A stretch of DNA of 64,000 nucleotides from Deinococcus hopiensis KR-140 (GCA_943327755.2 CALPYF020000016.1:28258-92257), one strand, 5' to 3'; shown: positions 11,548 to 22,186, counted from the first letter of the stretch. The notes: a model not told the origin generated them from the sequence alone. Numbers and translations: made by a program.

Positions 11548-12462
11548 TCAGTTCAGGGCCGAGGCTTCGCCGCCCGTGCCCACCGCCGCCAGACCCCGGT
11601 CGAGCGGCTGGCCGGGCGGCGGCCAGGGGTCGCGGCGCCAGGGGCTGTCGTCACGGGTCAGCAGCGCCTTCACCGCGTCGGCGTACCCCCGGTTGCGGAC
11701 CGGGTTGGCGTTCCAGAAGGCCGCGCCCGCCTGGACACTCCGGCCGTAGTGCGCCCAGTCGCGAAACGGCGCCTCCCGCGCCACCTGACGGCACTGGCCC
11801 AGCACCTGCCAGCCCTGCCGGTCGCTCAGGTACCCCAGCGCCACGCCCTGCGCGGCGATGTCCGCCGCCCGGGCAAGGTCGAAGGCCAGGCCGCCCACGT
11901 CCCCCACCTCCGGCTCCCACTGGCGCACGACCTTCACGTGCCGCCGGTCGAGGCCCGCCGTGTCCTGACCGTACAGCGCGCGGCGCACCTGCTGGTACGG
12001 CTCGTGGTGGCCGCCCCCGCCGAGCAGCCACGCGAGGCTGGACATGGCCGACGCGTGATCCGTGATACCCCATCCGGACTCCAGGGACGCCGCCAGTTCC
12101 TGCAGGGCTTCCTGGCGGGCCTGCGGGGTCTCGCCGGGCGGCGTCACCTGATAGAAGTACGCCGCGGGCCGGTGCGTGGCCGTCTCGAAGATGTCGAGCC
12201 ACAGGGACGTGAACGGCGCCCGCAGGTTCAGGGCGAAGCGGTCGGCGTCACTCAGGGCCAGCGCGGCCGCCTCGACCTCGGCCCGCCGGGCGTCGGCGTC
12301 CCGGGCCGCCTGGGCGTCCCGCTCGGCCCGTTCCTGCGCCAGCTCGGCGTCCGCTTCCTGAAGGCCCTCGCGCGCACCCTCCAGCATGGCCTTGCCCACC
12401 CACCACAGGGCGGCCAGCGCCAGTCCGGCCGCGACGGGAATCAGCACTGTCCAGAGGGTCAC
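11548..12462 (-). CDS. DUF1266-like membrane-anchored protein
   Basis: 304 residues from a GTG. One N-terminal membrane segment (about 5-25) is followed by an Ala/Glu/Arg-rich helical stretch (about 28-75, probably a coiled coil) and a domain with SGWGITDHASAMSSLAWLLGGGGH and LGYLSDRQGWQVLGQC, which matches the W-G-I and W-x-x-L spacing of DUF1266 proteins. No enzymatic function is known for that family. The GTG start follows TATGCT by six bases. Assignment to DUF1266 is by pattern memory and should be confirmed. Confidence 0.7.
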   Translation of the reverse strand: MTLWTVLIPVAAGLALAALWWVGKAMLEGAREGLQEADAELAQERAERDAQAARDADARRAEVEAAALALSDADRFALNLRAPFTSLWLDIFETATHRPAAYFYQVTPPGETPQARQEALQELAASLESGWGITDHASAMSSLAWLLGGGGHHEPYQQVRRALYGQDTAGLDRRHVKVVRQWEPEVGDVGGLAFDLARAADIAAQGVALGYLSDRQGWQVLGQCRQVAREAPFRDWAHYGRSVQAGAAFWNANPVRNRGYADAVKALLTRDDSPWRRDPWPPPGQPLDRGLAAVGTGGEASALN

Positions 12463-12468
12463 CCGGGC

Positions 12469-12474
12469 AGCATA
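12469..12474 (-). promoter_or_regulatory. -10 box (TATGCT), leaderless GTG start
   Basis: TATGCT on the minus strand lies six bases before the GTG at 12462 and decides that start. Confidence 0.5.
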
Positions 12475-12534
12475 CCCCCCGGTCCCGCGCCGCCCGCGCG
12501 CAGATGACGCACCGGCACGCTCGCCAGCGGCGGA

Positions 12535-13350
<816 letters not shown>

Positions 13351-13356
13351 GCCCCG

Positions 13357-13362
13357 AGCATA
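13357..13362 (-). promoter_or_regulatory. -10 box (TATGCT), leaderless start
   Basis: TATGCT on the minus strand six bases before the ATG at 13350. Confidence 0.5.
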
Positions 13363-13508
13363 GAGGCTGCGCCGGGAGACCGGACAGCGCCAGGAAGGAC
13401 CAGCAGCGCCCGCTGCACCAGACGCCCGGGGTGAGGGGCAGACTGGGTCTTCGGCTCACCCTGACCGACGGTCCGGCATTTCCGGTGCTCACATCTGCGC
13501 GCCGCGCC

Positions 13509-14261
13509 TCAGGGGGCGTTACGCGCGCGGACGTTCAGGGCGTACGCCTGGGTGGGTGGCAGGGTCGTGACGCGCCCACGCGCCTGCTGCCGGAACTGCA
13601 CGCGCAGGGTCACCGAGCGGGTCGCGGCGTCCCAGCTGAAGGGAGCGGCGCCGCCCGGCAGCTGATCGGCGGGCGTCAGGTAGTCCGAGACGAGGTAAGG
13701 CTGGAAACTTCCGACGGAGGTCAGACCTGCCAGGTTGCGCAGCTCCGCGCAGCCCGGGGCGCTGGCCGTTTCCAGGGTCACGCCGGCCGCGACCGTGCAG
13801 GTCGGCGGCGTCGAGCCGGACGTGCTGCGGTACTCGCGCAGCACCTGCACGTTGTCCTCCGCCCAGGCGTCCGGGGCCTTGTCGTCCGTGACCACCGAGC
13901 GCGGCTGGAGGCGGTACACGAACAGCCGGTACGCGGTGACGGTACCGGTCGTGGGGTCGGCTTCCGGCAGCACGACCGCCAGGCACGGCTGCGTGACCGC
14001 GCAGGCGTTCCCGGCGCCCGAATTCACGCTCAGGCCCGACGTGGCGACCCGCACGCGCACCGCGGCGCGCACCCGGTCACCCACGTAGCCGGTCAGGTCG
14101 TTCAGTTCCATCAGGCCGCGCCCGGTGGCGTTCGTGCGGGTGGTGAGGTCCAGCGTGTTCGTCTGCCAGTTCGTGATGAGCACCAGGATCACGCCCATGA
14201 TGCCCAGGGCCAGCAGGATCTCGATCAGCGTGAGCCCGCCGGCCCGAGCCGCGCCGTTCAA
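13509..14261 (-). CDS. PilW-like minor pseudopilin
   Basis: 250 residues with a class III prepilin leader: a short basic peptide, the cleavage/methylation site G-LTLIE and a 20-residue hydrophobic helix. A PilD-type peptidase would cut after the Gly. The C-terminal globular part contains several Cys (ACAVTQPC, PTCTV, GCAEL). It is the last gene of a four-gene operon; its ATG overlaps the stop of the preceding gene by four bases (14258-14261). Minor pseudopilins prime the tip of type IV pili or the competence pseudopilus. Confidence 0.85.
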   Translation of the reverse strand: MNGAARAGGLTLIEILLALGIMGVILVLITNWQTNTLDLTTRTNATGRGLMELNDLTGYVGDRVRAAVRVRVATSGLSVNSGAGNACAVTQPCLAVVLPEADPTTGTVTAYRLFVYRLQPRSVVTDDKAPDAWAEDNVQVLREYRSTSGSTPPTCTVAAGVTLETASAPGCAELRNLAGLTSVGSFQPYLVSDYLTPADQLPGGAAPFSWDAATRSVTLRVQFRQQARGRVTTLPPTQAYALNVRARNAP

Positions 14262-14689
14262 GAGGCGCCGCCGGAGGTGGGAGACGCCGGTCGCCCGACA
14301 TCCAGGGTGAAGGTGTACGTGGGCTGACCGCTGCCCGCGCAGGTCAGGGTCACGCGGCGCACCTGGGGTGTACCGGCCGGGGTCAGCCAGGTCGTGACCG
14401 GGTTGGTCTGGGTGGGCGTGCAGGTCAGGCCGCCCAGCAGGGACGCGTCCGGCGCGGCGGGCAGGGTTCCGGCGTCGAAGGTGGTCTGCACGCTGTAGGT
14501 GGTGCGGACGGTCTCCATGAACGCCTTGGCGGCCACCGTGACGGCCTGATCGTTCTGGTTGCTGCGGTTCACGCGGAACAAGCCGGGCAGGACGCCCAGA
14601 ACGGCCATGGCCACCACGGTGAAGATCGCCAGGGCGATGAGGACCTCGATCAGGGTGAGGCCCGCCTGGGCTTGCTGGGTACGGTTCAC
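14258..14689 (-). CDS. PilV-like minor pseudopilin
   Basis: 143 residues from a GTG (MNRTQQAQAG-LTLIEVLIALAIF), again a prepilin cleavage motif plus hydrophobic helix. The GTG at 14689 overlaps the TGA of the upstream pseudopilin (GTGA, 14686-14689), so translation is coupled. In-frame sequence further upstream is the shadow of the previous gene. The globular part holds two Cys (LTCTPTQTN and LTCAGSG), likely a disulfide. Confidence 0.85.
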   Translation of the reverse strand: MNRTQQAQAGLTLIEVLIALAIFTVVAMAVLGVLPGLFRVNRSNQNDQAVTVAAKAFMETVRTTYSVQTTFDAGTLPAAPDASLLGGLTCTPTQTNPVTTWLTPAGTPQVRRVTLTCAGSGQPTYTFTLDVGRPASPTSGGAS

Positions 14690-15153
14690 TGCACGATCAC
14701 CTTCCCGAAGATGCCCGTGACCCGCACGGCGCGGCTGATGGCCGAGTCTGCCGCCCAGAACACCCGGAAGTTGAGGGGATCGGCGTCGGTGGTGCCGTAC
14801 GGCGCGCGGAACCGCATGCTGTTGGCGCTGCTGCCCAGCAGGGTGGCCTGCACGCCGGCCGGCAGGGTGAGCACGCGGGTGGTGGGCGTTCCCGTGCAGG
14901 AACTGTCGGCATACGTGCGCATCGTCAGCGAGGGGCTGGCGCTGGTCGCGGTCAGACTGACTTCCTGGCAGGTGTTCAGGCGTTTGGCGCCGCTGCGGGC
15001 GGCATTGACGGCCTGGGTGAACACCTGGGTGCCCTCGGTGACGGCGCTGCTGGCCCGCCAGCGCAGGTAGCCGCCCACCCCGAGGGCCGCGAGGATTCCC
15101 ACGATGGCCAGGACGATCAGCAGTTCCATCAGGGTGAAGCCCGCCGGTCTCAT
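14686..15153 (-). CDS. GspH/FimT-like pseudopilin
   Basis: 155 residues with the leader MRPAG-FTLMELLIVLAIVGILAALG, a canonical type II/IV pseudopilin N-terminus. The short globular domain has one Cys pair (NTCQEV, SSCTG), as in GspH-like minor pilins. The ATG overlaps the stop of the ComZ-like gene by four bases. It belongs to the same operon. Confidence 0.88.
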   Translation of the reverse strand: MRPAGFTLMELLIVLAIVGILAALGVGGYLRWRASSAVTEGTQVFTQAVNAARSGAKRLNTCQEVSLTATSASPSLTMRTYADSSCTGTPTTRVLTLPAGVQATLLGSSANSMRFRAPYGTTDADPLNFRVFWAADSAISRAVRVTGIFGKVIVQ

Positions 15154-16772
15154 CGCTGCCGCCAGGTGCCCTGCGTGTCCTGCAGGCGCAGGCCGCCACG
15201 CGCGGTCATCATCAGCTGGCGCAGCTGCACCGGATTGAAATTCACGGTCACGTTCCCGGTCAGGTCCGTGAGCACGTCGTCGGTGGTGATGCCCTCGATG
15301 GGTCCGCCCCGCACCGCGATGGCGCCGTTCACGGTGAGGGTGCCGTTGAACTTGCCCCCCTGGTTACCACGGAAGTAGATGAAGCCGTTGAAGACGGTAC
15401 TGCCGTTGACGTTGGTGTTGATGTCACCGTCCACGATCAGCACGCCGCTGGAGGTCGTGTTTTTCAGCATCTTGTCGAAGGCCTCGGCGCGGATCCGGCG
15501 GATGGTGTTCGCCATGGGCGGGAAGTTTCCGCTGGCGTCCGGCAGGGTGAGGGGCACCAGGGCGTCCAGTTCCGCGTCGCTCAGGCCCATCAGCTGCTGC
15601 GTGAAGAACTTGTCGGCCTCCAGCGAGGAGCCGTTTTGCAGCAGGGGGTCGCTGGCGCCCTCGCAGGTGACGCTTTTGCTGGCGCCCACGACGCAGTCCG
15701 GCTGGCCGTCCATGCTGAAGTTCCCGACCGCGCTGGTGTTGCGGAAGTCGATGGTGCTGGCGCTGCGCATGGCCGACAGGTCACGCTGGATCTCGGTGCC
15801 TTCCGGAATGCTGGCGGGCTGCCCGGCCACCCAGTCCAGGATCAGCTGGTCGGGCGCGCCGCTGCCCAGGCTGCTGGTGAGGGCGGTGACCTTCGCCTTG
15901 TACCCGCCGACCGTGACGGTCTCGCCGACGGTGAAATCGGTCGCGTTCGAGACGCGCTGGGTAAGGGGGTCCGTGACGCTGGTGGTGGTCTGCGCGGCGG
16001 CGTTCAGGATCAGGTCGACGCCTGTCCCGCTGGGGGCCAGCAGCGCGGCGGCCAGGGCAGCGGGCACGCTGGTCAGCGTGAGTTGATTGCCGCTCACGCC
16101 GCTCACGCGGAAGCGGGGGCCGGTCGCGCCGGAGGGAATCTGCACGTAGTCGCCGGCCCGCAGGCCGCTGGCGTCGGCGACGGTCACGGTGACCTGGCTG
16201 CTGCCGATGGCGGCGGTCAGGCCGGTGCCGGCCACGGTGGTGATCTGCGAGCGGCCCGACTGTCCGGTGATCTTGGCGCTGCTGCCGGTGTAGATGCGCG
16301 GCAGGGAGGTCATGGCCGCGCGCAGGCGCATGCCGCTGGACAGGAAGACGGGGCTGAGCCGGAAGTCCTGCAGGGCGACCTTCACGGCGCCGTTGGCGCT
16401 CCCGCGGGATTCGACCGTGAAGCGGTCGGCGGTCAGCGGGGTGAAGGTCAGCGTGGCGGGAAACAGCGCGGCTTCCGGGGTGGCGTTCAGGCCGTTTAAC
16501 CAGGTCTGCAGGTCCGCCTGGGTGCTGCCCGAGTAGGGGGTGGTGCTCAGGCGCTGGTTGATGCGGACCAGGACGGTGTTCAGGCCGCTCTCGGCGGCCA
16601 GCAGGGCCTGGTAAGCGCGGCGTTCCTCGGCGCCGCCGCTGCGCGCGCCGCTGACCAAGGTGGCGCTGGTGCTGACGATGATCAGCAGAACGATCCCGGT
16701 GAACAGCAGGGTGATGACGAGGGCCACGCCCTGCTCCCGCCGCGCGGGACTGACTGTTCCCCGGGTGTCCAT
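15150..16772 (-). CDS. ComZ/PilX-like large pseudopilin-associated protein
   Basis: 540 residues. The N-terminus is PilX-like (EQGVALVITLLFTGIVLLII), a hydrophobic helix preceded by Glu-Gln-Gly and without the FTLIE form. The rest is a long beta-rich exported domain with many Val/Thr/Gly repeats and a C-terminal stretch of hydrophobic-polar alternation (VLIVDGDINTNVNGSTVF) suggesting a beta-solenoid. Size and company resemble ComZ of Thermus thermophilus, a competence protein encoded among pilA genes. Here it comes first in the operon. The ATG lies six bases after TACCGT. Confidence 0.75.
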   Translation of the reverse strand: MDTRGTVSPARREQGVALVITLLFTGIVLLIIVSTSATLVSGARSGGAEERRAYQALLAAESGLNTVLVRINQRLSTTPYSGSTQADLQTWLNGLNATPEAALFPATLTFTPLTADRFTVESRGSANGAVKVALQDFRLSPVFLSSGMRLRAAMTSLPRIYTGSSAKITGQSGRSQITTVAGTGLTAAIGSSQVTVTVADASGLRAGDYVQIPSGATGPRFRVSGVSGNQLTLTSVPAALAAALLAPSGTGVDLILNAAAQTTTSVTDPLTQRVSNATDFTVGETVTVGGYKAKVTALTSSLGSGAPDQLILDWVAGQPASIPEGTEIQRDLSAMRSASTIDFRNTSAVGNFSMDGQPDCVVGASKSVTCEGASDPLLQNGSSLEADKFFTQQLMGLSDAELDALVPLTLPDASGNFPPMANTIRRIRAEAFDKMLKNTTSSGVLIVDGDINTNVNGSTVFNGFIYFRGNQGGKFNGTLTVNGAIAVRGGPIEGITTDDVLTDLTGNVTVNFNPVQLRQLMMTARGGLRLQDTQGTWRQR

Positions 16773-16868
16773 GAGGTCACGGTACGGCAGGCTTTATGTA
16801 CAAAACACCACACAACGGGCGGTCCGCCCCCGTTCAGGGGTGAGGCGGTCACCTCGGCTTGACGGCGT

Positions 16869-17939
<1,071 letters not shown>

Positions 17940-18033
17940 GTGTGCCCCGGATGATGCCGCCTGGGCCGCGCGCTGTGGTGAGTGGCGCGGCAGTGAGTGG
18001 CATCGGTGTGGGCCGAGGTGCTGGAATGCCGGC

Positions 18034-18951
18034 ATGACCCCGAACCTCACCCTGACCGGCATTCCTGGCGTGCGCGTGGGCCACTGGACGCACGCCCAGG
18101 CCCGCACCGGCTGCACCGCGATCCTGCTGCCCCCGGCGGGCGCGGTGGCGTCCGCGTCGTTCCTGGGCCCCAGCCCGGGCACGCGCGAGGGCGTGCTGCT
18201 CTCCCCGGAGAAGAAGGTCGAGCGCATTCACGCGCTGCTCCTGACGGGCGGGAGCGCCTTCGGGCTGGCGGCGGCGTCGGGCGTGGTGCGGGTGCTGGAG
18301 GAACGTGGCGCGGGACACGAGACGCCCTGGGCGCGCGTGCCGATCGTGCCTGCCGCCGTGATCTACGACCTGGGCGTGGGCCGCGCGGACATCCGCCCCG
18401 GCGACGCCGAGGGGGAACGGGCGGCCCGCGCGGCCAGCAGCGACCCCGTACCGCGTGGTCTGGTCGGGGCGGGCACCGGGGCGACCGCCGGGAAGTACCT
18501 GGGCCGCGGCGCCGTGCCGGGCGGCCTGGGCAGCGTCCTGCTGGAACGCCACGGAGTGCGGGTGGGGGCGCTGGCGGTCGTGAACCCCATCGGGGACGTG
18601 CTGGACGAGCGGGGCGGCGTGCTGGCCGGGCCGGGGGTGGGGCCGGGCGCGGCGGCATTCACGCCGGGCGACGCGGAGAACACCACACTCGTCGCGGTCG
18701 TCACCGAGCATGCCCTGAGCAAGGCGGAGTGCCGTCGGCTGGCGGACGCGGCGCAGGCGGCGCTGGCGCGCGTGATTCACCCCAGCCACACCTTCTGGGA
18801 CGGGGACAGCGCGTTCATGGTGAGCACGGGGGCGCTCCCGGCGACCGATCCGCTGCTGCTGGGCGCGCTGGTGCAGGAGGCGGTGTGCGAGGCGGTGCGG
18901 GACGCGGTGCGCTGCTCAAATCCAGCCTCGCCCGAACAGTATGATGCGTAA
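18034..18951 (+). CDS. P1 family peptidase (DmpA/aminopeptidase type)
   Basis: 305 residues, N-terminal-nucleophile fold. Landmarks: GIPGVRVGHWTH at the N-terminus, LLTGGSAFGLAAASGV, GAGTGATAGK, and the self-cleavage region ENTTLVAVVTEHALSK, in which the residue after Asn would become the catalytic N-terminal nucleophile of the beta chain (Thr here; Ser in DmpA). Members remove N-terminal D- or L-residues or beta-peptides. The stop is nine bases before the NUDIX gene, whose promoter elements lie in the 3' end of this gene. Confidence 0.9.
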   Translation: MTPNLTLTGIPGVRVGHWTHAQARTGCTAILLPPAGAVASASFLGPSPGTREGVLLSPEKKVERIHALLLTGGSAFGLAAASGVVRVLEERGAGHETPWARVPIVPAAVIYDLGVGRADIRPGDAEGERAARAASSDPVPRGLVGAGTGATAGKYLGRGAVPGGLGSVLLERHGVRVGALAVVNPIGDVLDERGGVLAGPGVGPGAAAFTPGDAENTTLVAVVTEHALSKAECRRLADAAQAALARVIHPSHTFWDGDSAFMVSTGALPATDPLLLGALVQEAVCEAVRDAVRCSNPASPEQYDA

Positions 18952-18954
18952 CAT
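18949..18954 (+). promoter_or_regulatory. -10 box (TAACAT) before NUDIX gene 1
   Basis: TAACAT lies six bases before the ATG at 18961. A second good -10 (TATGAT, 18940-18945) lies just upstream, inside the 3' end of the P1 peptidase gene. Confidence 0.4.
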
Positions 18955-18960
18955 GCTCAC

Positions 18961-19410
18961 ATGAGCAGAGAAGGTTATGTCCGTGACCTCCGCGCGCTGA
19001 TCGGCCCGCGCCCCGTCAACCTGATCGGCGTCGCGGCACTCATCACCGACCCGCACGGGCAGCTCCTGCTCGCGCGGCGCGTGAATGCCGACCGCTGGGG
19101 CCTGATCGCGGGCCTGAGCGAACTGGGCGAGGCACTGCCCGACACCCTGCGCCGCGAGGTCCACGAGGAGAGCCGCCTCATCGTCACCGACGCCCGGCTG
19201 ATCGACCTGCTCGGCCCTGCGCAGCTCAGCGAGGCTCCGAACGGCGACCAGTTCTATGCGTATACCGCCGCGTACCGCGTGACCGGCTGGCACGGCACCC
19301 CTCAGCCCGACGGGCACGAACTCGCCGACCTGCGCTTCTTTCCGCGCGCCGACCTCCCGCACCTGCCGCTGACCCGCCTGGGCCGCGCCGCCCTGGCGTG
19401 GACCGCGTGA
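18961..19410 (+). CDS. NUDIX hydrolase 1 of a tandem pair
   Basis: 149 residues. The Nudix box runs from GLSELGEALPD to LRREVHEESRLIV, with the REVHEE core intact although the usual leading glycine pattern is altered (GLSELGE in place of GxxExGE). It hydrolyses a nucleoside diphosphate linked to another moiety; the substrate is unknown. It shares the N-terminal start (YVRDLRALIG) and general layout with the next gene, so the two arose by duplication. Its stop overlaps the start of that gene. Confidence 0.85.
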   Translation: MSREGYVRDLRALIGPRPVNLIGVAALITDPHGQLLLARRVNADRWGLIAGLSELGEALPDTLRREVHEESRLIVTDARLIDLLGPAQLSEAPNGDQFYAYTAAYRVTGWHGTPQPDGHELADLRFFPRADLPHLPLTRLGRAALAWTA

Positions 19411-19871
19411 CGTACATCCGCGACCTGCGCGCCCGCACCGGCCCGATGCCGCTGATCCTGTCCGGCGCGTGGGCCCTGATCCTGCGTGGGGACGAGGTCC
19501 TGCTGCAACGGCGCGGCGACACCGGCGGCTGGGGCACACCGGGCGGGCTGTGCGAACCCGGCGAGTCCCTGGAGGACACCCTGCTCCGCGAGGTGCACGA
19601 GGAGACCGGCCTGACCGTGCTGGACCCCCTCCTGTTCACGGTGGTCAGCGGGCCGGACACCTTCGTGCGCCTGCCGAACGGGGACGAGTTCTATCAGGTA
19701 TCTGCCGTGTACGTCGTGCGCCGCTGGGCCGGCGTGCCCCACGCCGATGGTCTGGAGGGGACCGAGCTGCGGTTCTGGCCGCTGGACGCCCTGCCGGACC
19801 GGCTGGGCCCGGTAGACCGCGCCGCTCTGGCGCAACTGTCAGGACGACCCTCAGCCCCAGCGACCCCCTGA
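19407..19871 (+). CDS. NUDIX hydrolase 2 of a tandem pair
   Basis: 154 residues from the GTG at 19407, which forms a GTGA overlap with the previous stop and aligns the N-termini of the two paralogues; a GTG three codons earlier (19398) is the alternative. The Nudix box is canonical: GGLCEPGESLEDTLLREVHEETGL. The region TPGGLCEPGE and later residues resemble ADP-ribose or nucleoside-diphosphate-sugar pyrophosphatases, but the substrate is not assignable. Confidence 0.87.
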   Translation: MTYIRDLRARTGPMPLILSGAWALILRGDEVLLQRRGDTGGWGTPGGLCEPGESLEDTLLREVHEETGLTVLDPLLFTVVSGPDTFVRLPNGDEFYQVSAVYVVRRWAGVPHADGLEGTELRFWPLDALPDRLGPVDRAALAQLSGRPSAPATP

Positions 19872-19957
19872 GAACTCAGGCCACCTGCTGCGGCGCCAGA
19901 CCTGGGGCCGGGTGCAGCCTCAGCGGGCAGGGCCCCGGCGCGGCATAGTGACCGCAC

Positions 19958-20491
19958 ATGCTCAGCGCCACCACCGACCGTTTCTTCGGGTACTACCCCG
20001 GCACCGTCGCCCTGATCACCGCCGCGCACGCCGGACAGCGCAACGTCATGGCCGCCGGGTGGCACACCGCCTTGAGCGCCGACCCGCCCCTGTACGGCGT
20101 GGCCGTCGGGCGTGAACGCGCCACGCACGCCCTGATCCGCGCGGGCGGCACCTTCGGCGTGAACTTCCTGCCGCTCTCGCACGCGGACGCCGTGCAGGGC
20201 GCGGGCCTGCACAGCCTGCACGGCGGCGTGGACAAGCACGCCCTGCTGAACCTCGACACCCTGCCGGGGCAGCCGCTCGCGCTGCGCGGCGCGTACCTGC
20301 ACTACACCTGCCGCGTCAGCGCCGTCACCCCCACCGGCGACCACGACCTGTTTGTAGGTCAGGTCGAGCAGGTGCACTTCGACCCGGACGCCTACGACGA
20401 CGCGGGCCTGCTCGTCGCGCCGCCCGCCATCTACCTGGGCCGCAGCACGTACACCACCACCGTCCCCGAACGGGCGGAATATGGCCGCTGA
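19958..20491 (+). CDS. Flavin reductase-like FMN-binding protein
   Basis: 177 residues, one flavin-reductase/FMN-binding split-barrel domain with MAAGWHTALSADPPLYGVAV and GTFGVNFLP motifs. Members bind FMN and act as NAD(P)H:flavin reductases or as oxidoreductase components. The gene ends inside the following phosphotransferase-like gene (11-base overlap), so the two are translated together. CATAGT lies eight bases before the ATG. Confidence 0.85.
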   Translation: MLSATTDRFFGYYPGTVALITAAHAGQRNVMAAGWHTALSADPPLYGVAVGRERATHALIRAGGTFGVNFLPLSHADAVQGAGLHSLHGGVDKHALLNLDTLPGQPLALRGAYLHYTCRVSAVTPTGDHDLFVGQVEQVHFDPDAYDDAGLLVAPPAIYLGRSTYTTTVPERAEYGR

Positions 20492-21713
20492 ACCCGTCCC
20501 ACTGGCGCTGTGGAACGCGCAGGGCGAGGTATGGCGCACCCCGGCGGGTGACCTGCCGACCCTGAGCGTGCCGGACGCGGCGGCCCTGCCGGACGTGCTG
20601 CGCGCGGACCTGCCGCCCGGCGCGTGGCTGCTGCACGACGGCGGACTGGGTTTCGGACAGCGCAGGACGCTGCATGTCCGCCTGATCGGCGCACCGGAGG
20701 TGACGTGGCCGGGCGGCTGGAGCACGCACCTCCCGGACGTCCTGCCGGGCGCGCGGCCCTGGCAGCGGCCCGACTGGCCGGAGGTCGCGACGGCCAGCGT
20801 GGACGCCCATCTGGGTGCGCTGGGCCTGACCCGGGCAGCGCCGGTGAACCCCGGTTTCAGTCACGACCTGATGGGCATCCACCGCGTGCCGCTGGAGGAT
20901 GGCCGCCGGGCGTGGCTGAAGGTCAGCGCGGACGGGCGCGAGGCGTTCCTGACCGCGCACCTCGCCGCGCGGCACCCGGAGCTGCTGCCGCCCGTCCTGC
21001 ACGCCGACCCGCGGGGGGCGACGCTGCTGACCCTGGACGGCGGCGCGCTGCTCGACGGGGTACCCGACCCGGCGGCGTGGACCGGCGCCCTGGAGCGGCT
21101 GGCCTCCTTCCAGCGCGCGGCGGACGCCCCGGCCCTGACCGACCTGGGCGCGCCCACCCTGACGGTGCCGGACATGGCGGCGCGGGTGGACGCCCTGCTG
21201 ACCGACCCCGCGCCCCTGCACGCCTGGGGCCTGAATTCCGACGAGGTGGCGGCGCTGCGCGACCTGCGCCCGGCCGTGGCGGCCGCATTCCGTGACCTGC
21301 ACGCGCACGGTCTGCCCAGCCTTCCCGCGCATGGGGACGCGCACCCCCGCAACGCCCTGCACGGCCCGGAGCGGGGCAGCGTCTGGTTCGACTGGAGCGA
21401 GGTCGCCCTGGCGCACCCGTTCATGGACGCCGGCTGGTTCCTGGGGTTCACTCTGCACCCCGCCCGCGCGGCGCTGCCCGTGCGCTCGGGCACGCCGGAT
21501 CTGCCCGAGCGACTGGCCGGAGCGTACCTGCGTGCCCTGGGGGCCGGGGACGCGGCGGGGCTGCTGTGGCGGTCGCTGCCGCTGGCGCACCTGCACCGCG
21601 CCGTACTGTTCGACGCGGCGTACCGCGACTGGCAAGGCACCGTGCCGGGCGTCCGCCCGAACTTCACGCCGTTCTCGCTGCGACAGGCGCTCCGGGAATC
21701 AGTCCGGCTGTAG
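20481..21713 (+). CDS. Aminoglycoside-phosphotransferase-like kinase
   Basis: 410 residues. The first 110 residues match no recognised domain. From about 130 on the protein follows the APH/choline-kinase fold: a Lys in RRAWLKVSADGREAF for ATP, the catalytic loop HGDAHPRNAL, and the metal-binding FDWSE. The real substrate is unknown; most chromosomal members do not confer resistance. It overlaps the flavin reductase-like gene by 11 bases. Confidence 0.8.
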   Translation: MAAEPVPLALWNAQGEVWRTPAGDLPTLSVPDAAALPDVLRADLPPGAWLLHDGGLGFGQRRTLHVRLIGAPEVTWPGGWSTHLPDVLPGARPWQRPDWPEVATASVDAHLGALGLTRAAPVNPGFSHDLMGIHRVPLEDGRRAWLKVSADGREAFLTAHLAARHPELLPPVLHADPRGATLLTLDGGALLDGVPDPAAWTGALERLASFQRAADAPALTDLGAPTLTVPDMAARVDALLTDPAPLHAWGLNSDEVAALRDLRPAVAAAFRDLHAHGLPSLPAHGDAHPRNALHGPERGSVWFDWSEVALAHPFMDAGWFLGFTLHPARAALPVRSGTPDLPERLAGAYLRALGAGDAAGLLWRSLPLAHLHRAVLFDAAYRDWQGTVPGVRPNFTPFSLRQALRESVRL

Positions 21714-21848
21714 AGCAGTTCTCCGAATTACGGCATCAGAAAAGCAAACTTCTGATGCCTCCATTCTCTGCTCCGCAGCTGTTCCAGTCCATCCTGCTCA
21801 ACAAAAATCACTCGCTCCGCTCGGCCATGAAAAACACGTCTTCATGGC
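21714..21848. repeat. AT-richer intergenic element with two perfect hairpins
   Basis: Between the kinase-like gene and the cysteine-cluster gene the composition drops and two perfect inverted repeats follow each other: 21732-21741 with 21750-21759 (10 bp, 8-base loop) and 21824-21831 with 21841-21848 (8 bp, 9-base loop). The TGA of the minus-strand gene lies within the second. It probably ends transcription from both sides and may be a mobile or dispersed small repeat; only one copy is in the window. Confidence 0.6.
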
Positions 21849-22186
21849 AATTGCTCCAACCCGTAGATTTCCAGGAAGCGCCGGGTGCGGGCGTCCAGGG
21901 TGGGCAGCGGGGCGACCTCGCCGCACACCCAGTCCGGCTGGTAACTGCGGCACACGCCGGGCCGGGTGGCGTAGATGGCGCAGAGGTGCCCGCAGCCCTG
22001 ATCGGGGCCGAGGTTCACGCACGGCACGCCGAGTGGTTTGTTCAGCGCATGGATGTCGGGTGCGGCGCAGCAGGCCCCGCACGCCGTGCAGTCGAGGGTG
22101 ACGGGGCTGCGCGGCGCGTACCCGGGGGGCGGCGTGAAGCGGGCCTGCGCCTCGGGGGTCAGGCGGAGCGGCCCGCGAATGGTCAC
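21842..22186 (-). CDS. YkgJ-type cysteine-cluster protein
   Basis: 114 residues. Cysteines are arranged as CTACGACC at about 33-40 and again C(x)n-CGHLCAIYATRPGVCR and WVCGE, the YkgJ/CxxCxxCC cluster thought to bind zinc or an iron-sulfur centre. Function unknown. The ATG overlaps the hisC stop by four bases, so it is co-translated with hisC. Confidence 0.88.
   Translation of the reverse strand: MTIRGPLRLTPEAQARFTPPPGYAPRSPVTLDCTACGACCAAPDIHALNKPLGVPCVNLGPDQGCGHLCAIYATRPGVCRSYQPDWVCGEVAPLPTLDARTRRFLEIYGLEQLP

Noticed and set aside
14690..15199. Upstream extension of the PilV-like gene
   Set aside because: It is the shadow of the GspH-like gene; the GTG at 14689 overlaps the previous stop and begins a perfect prepilin leader.
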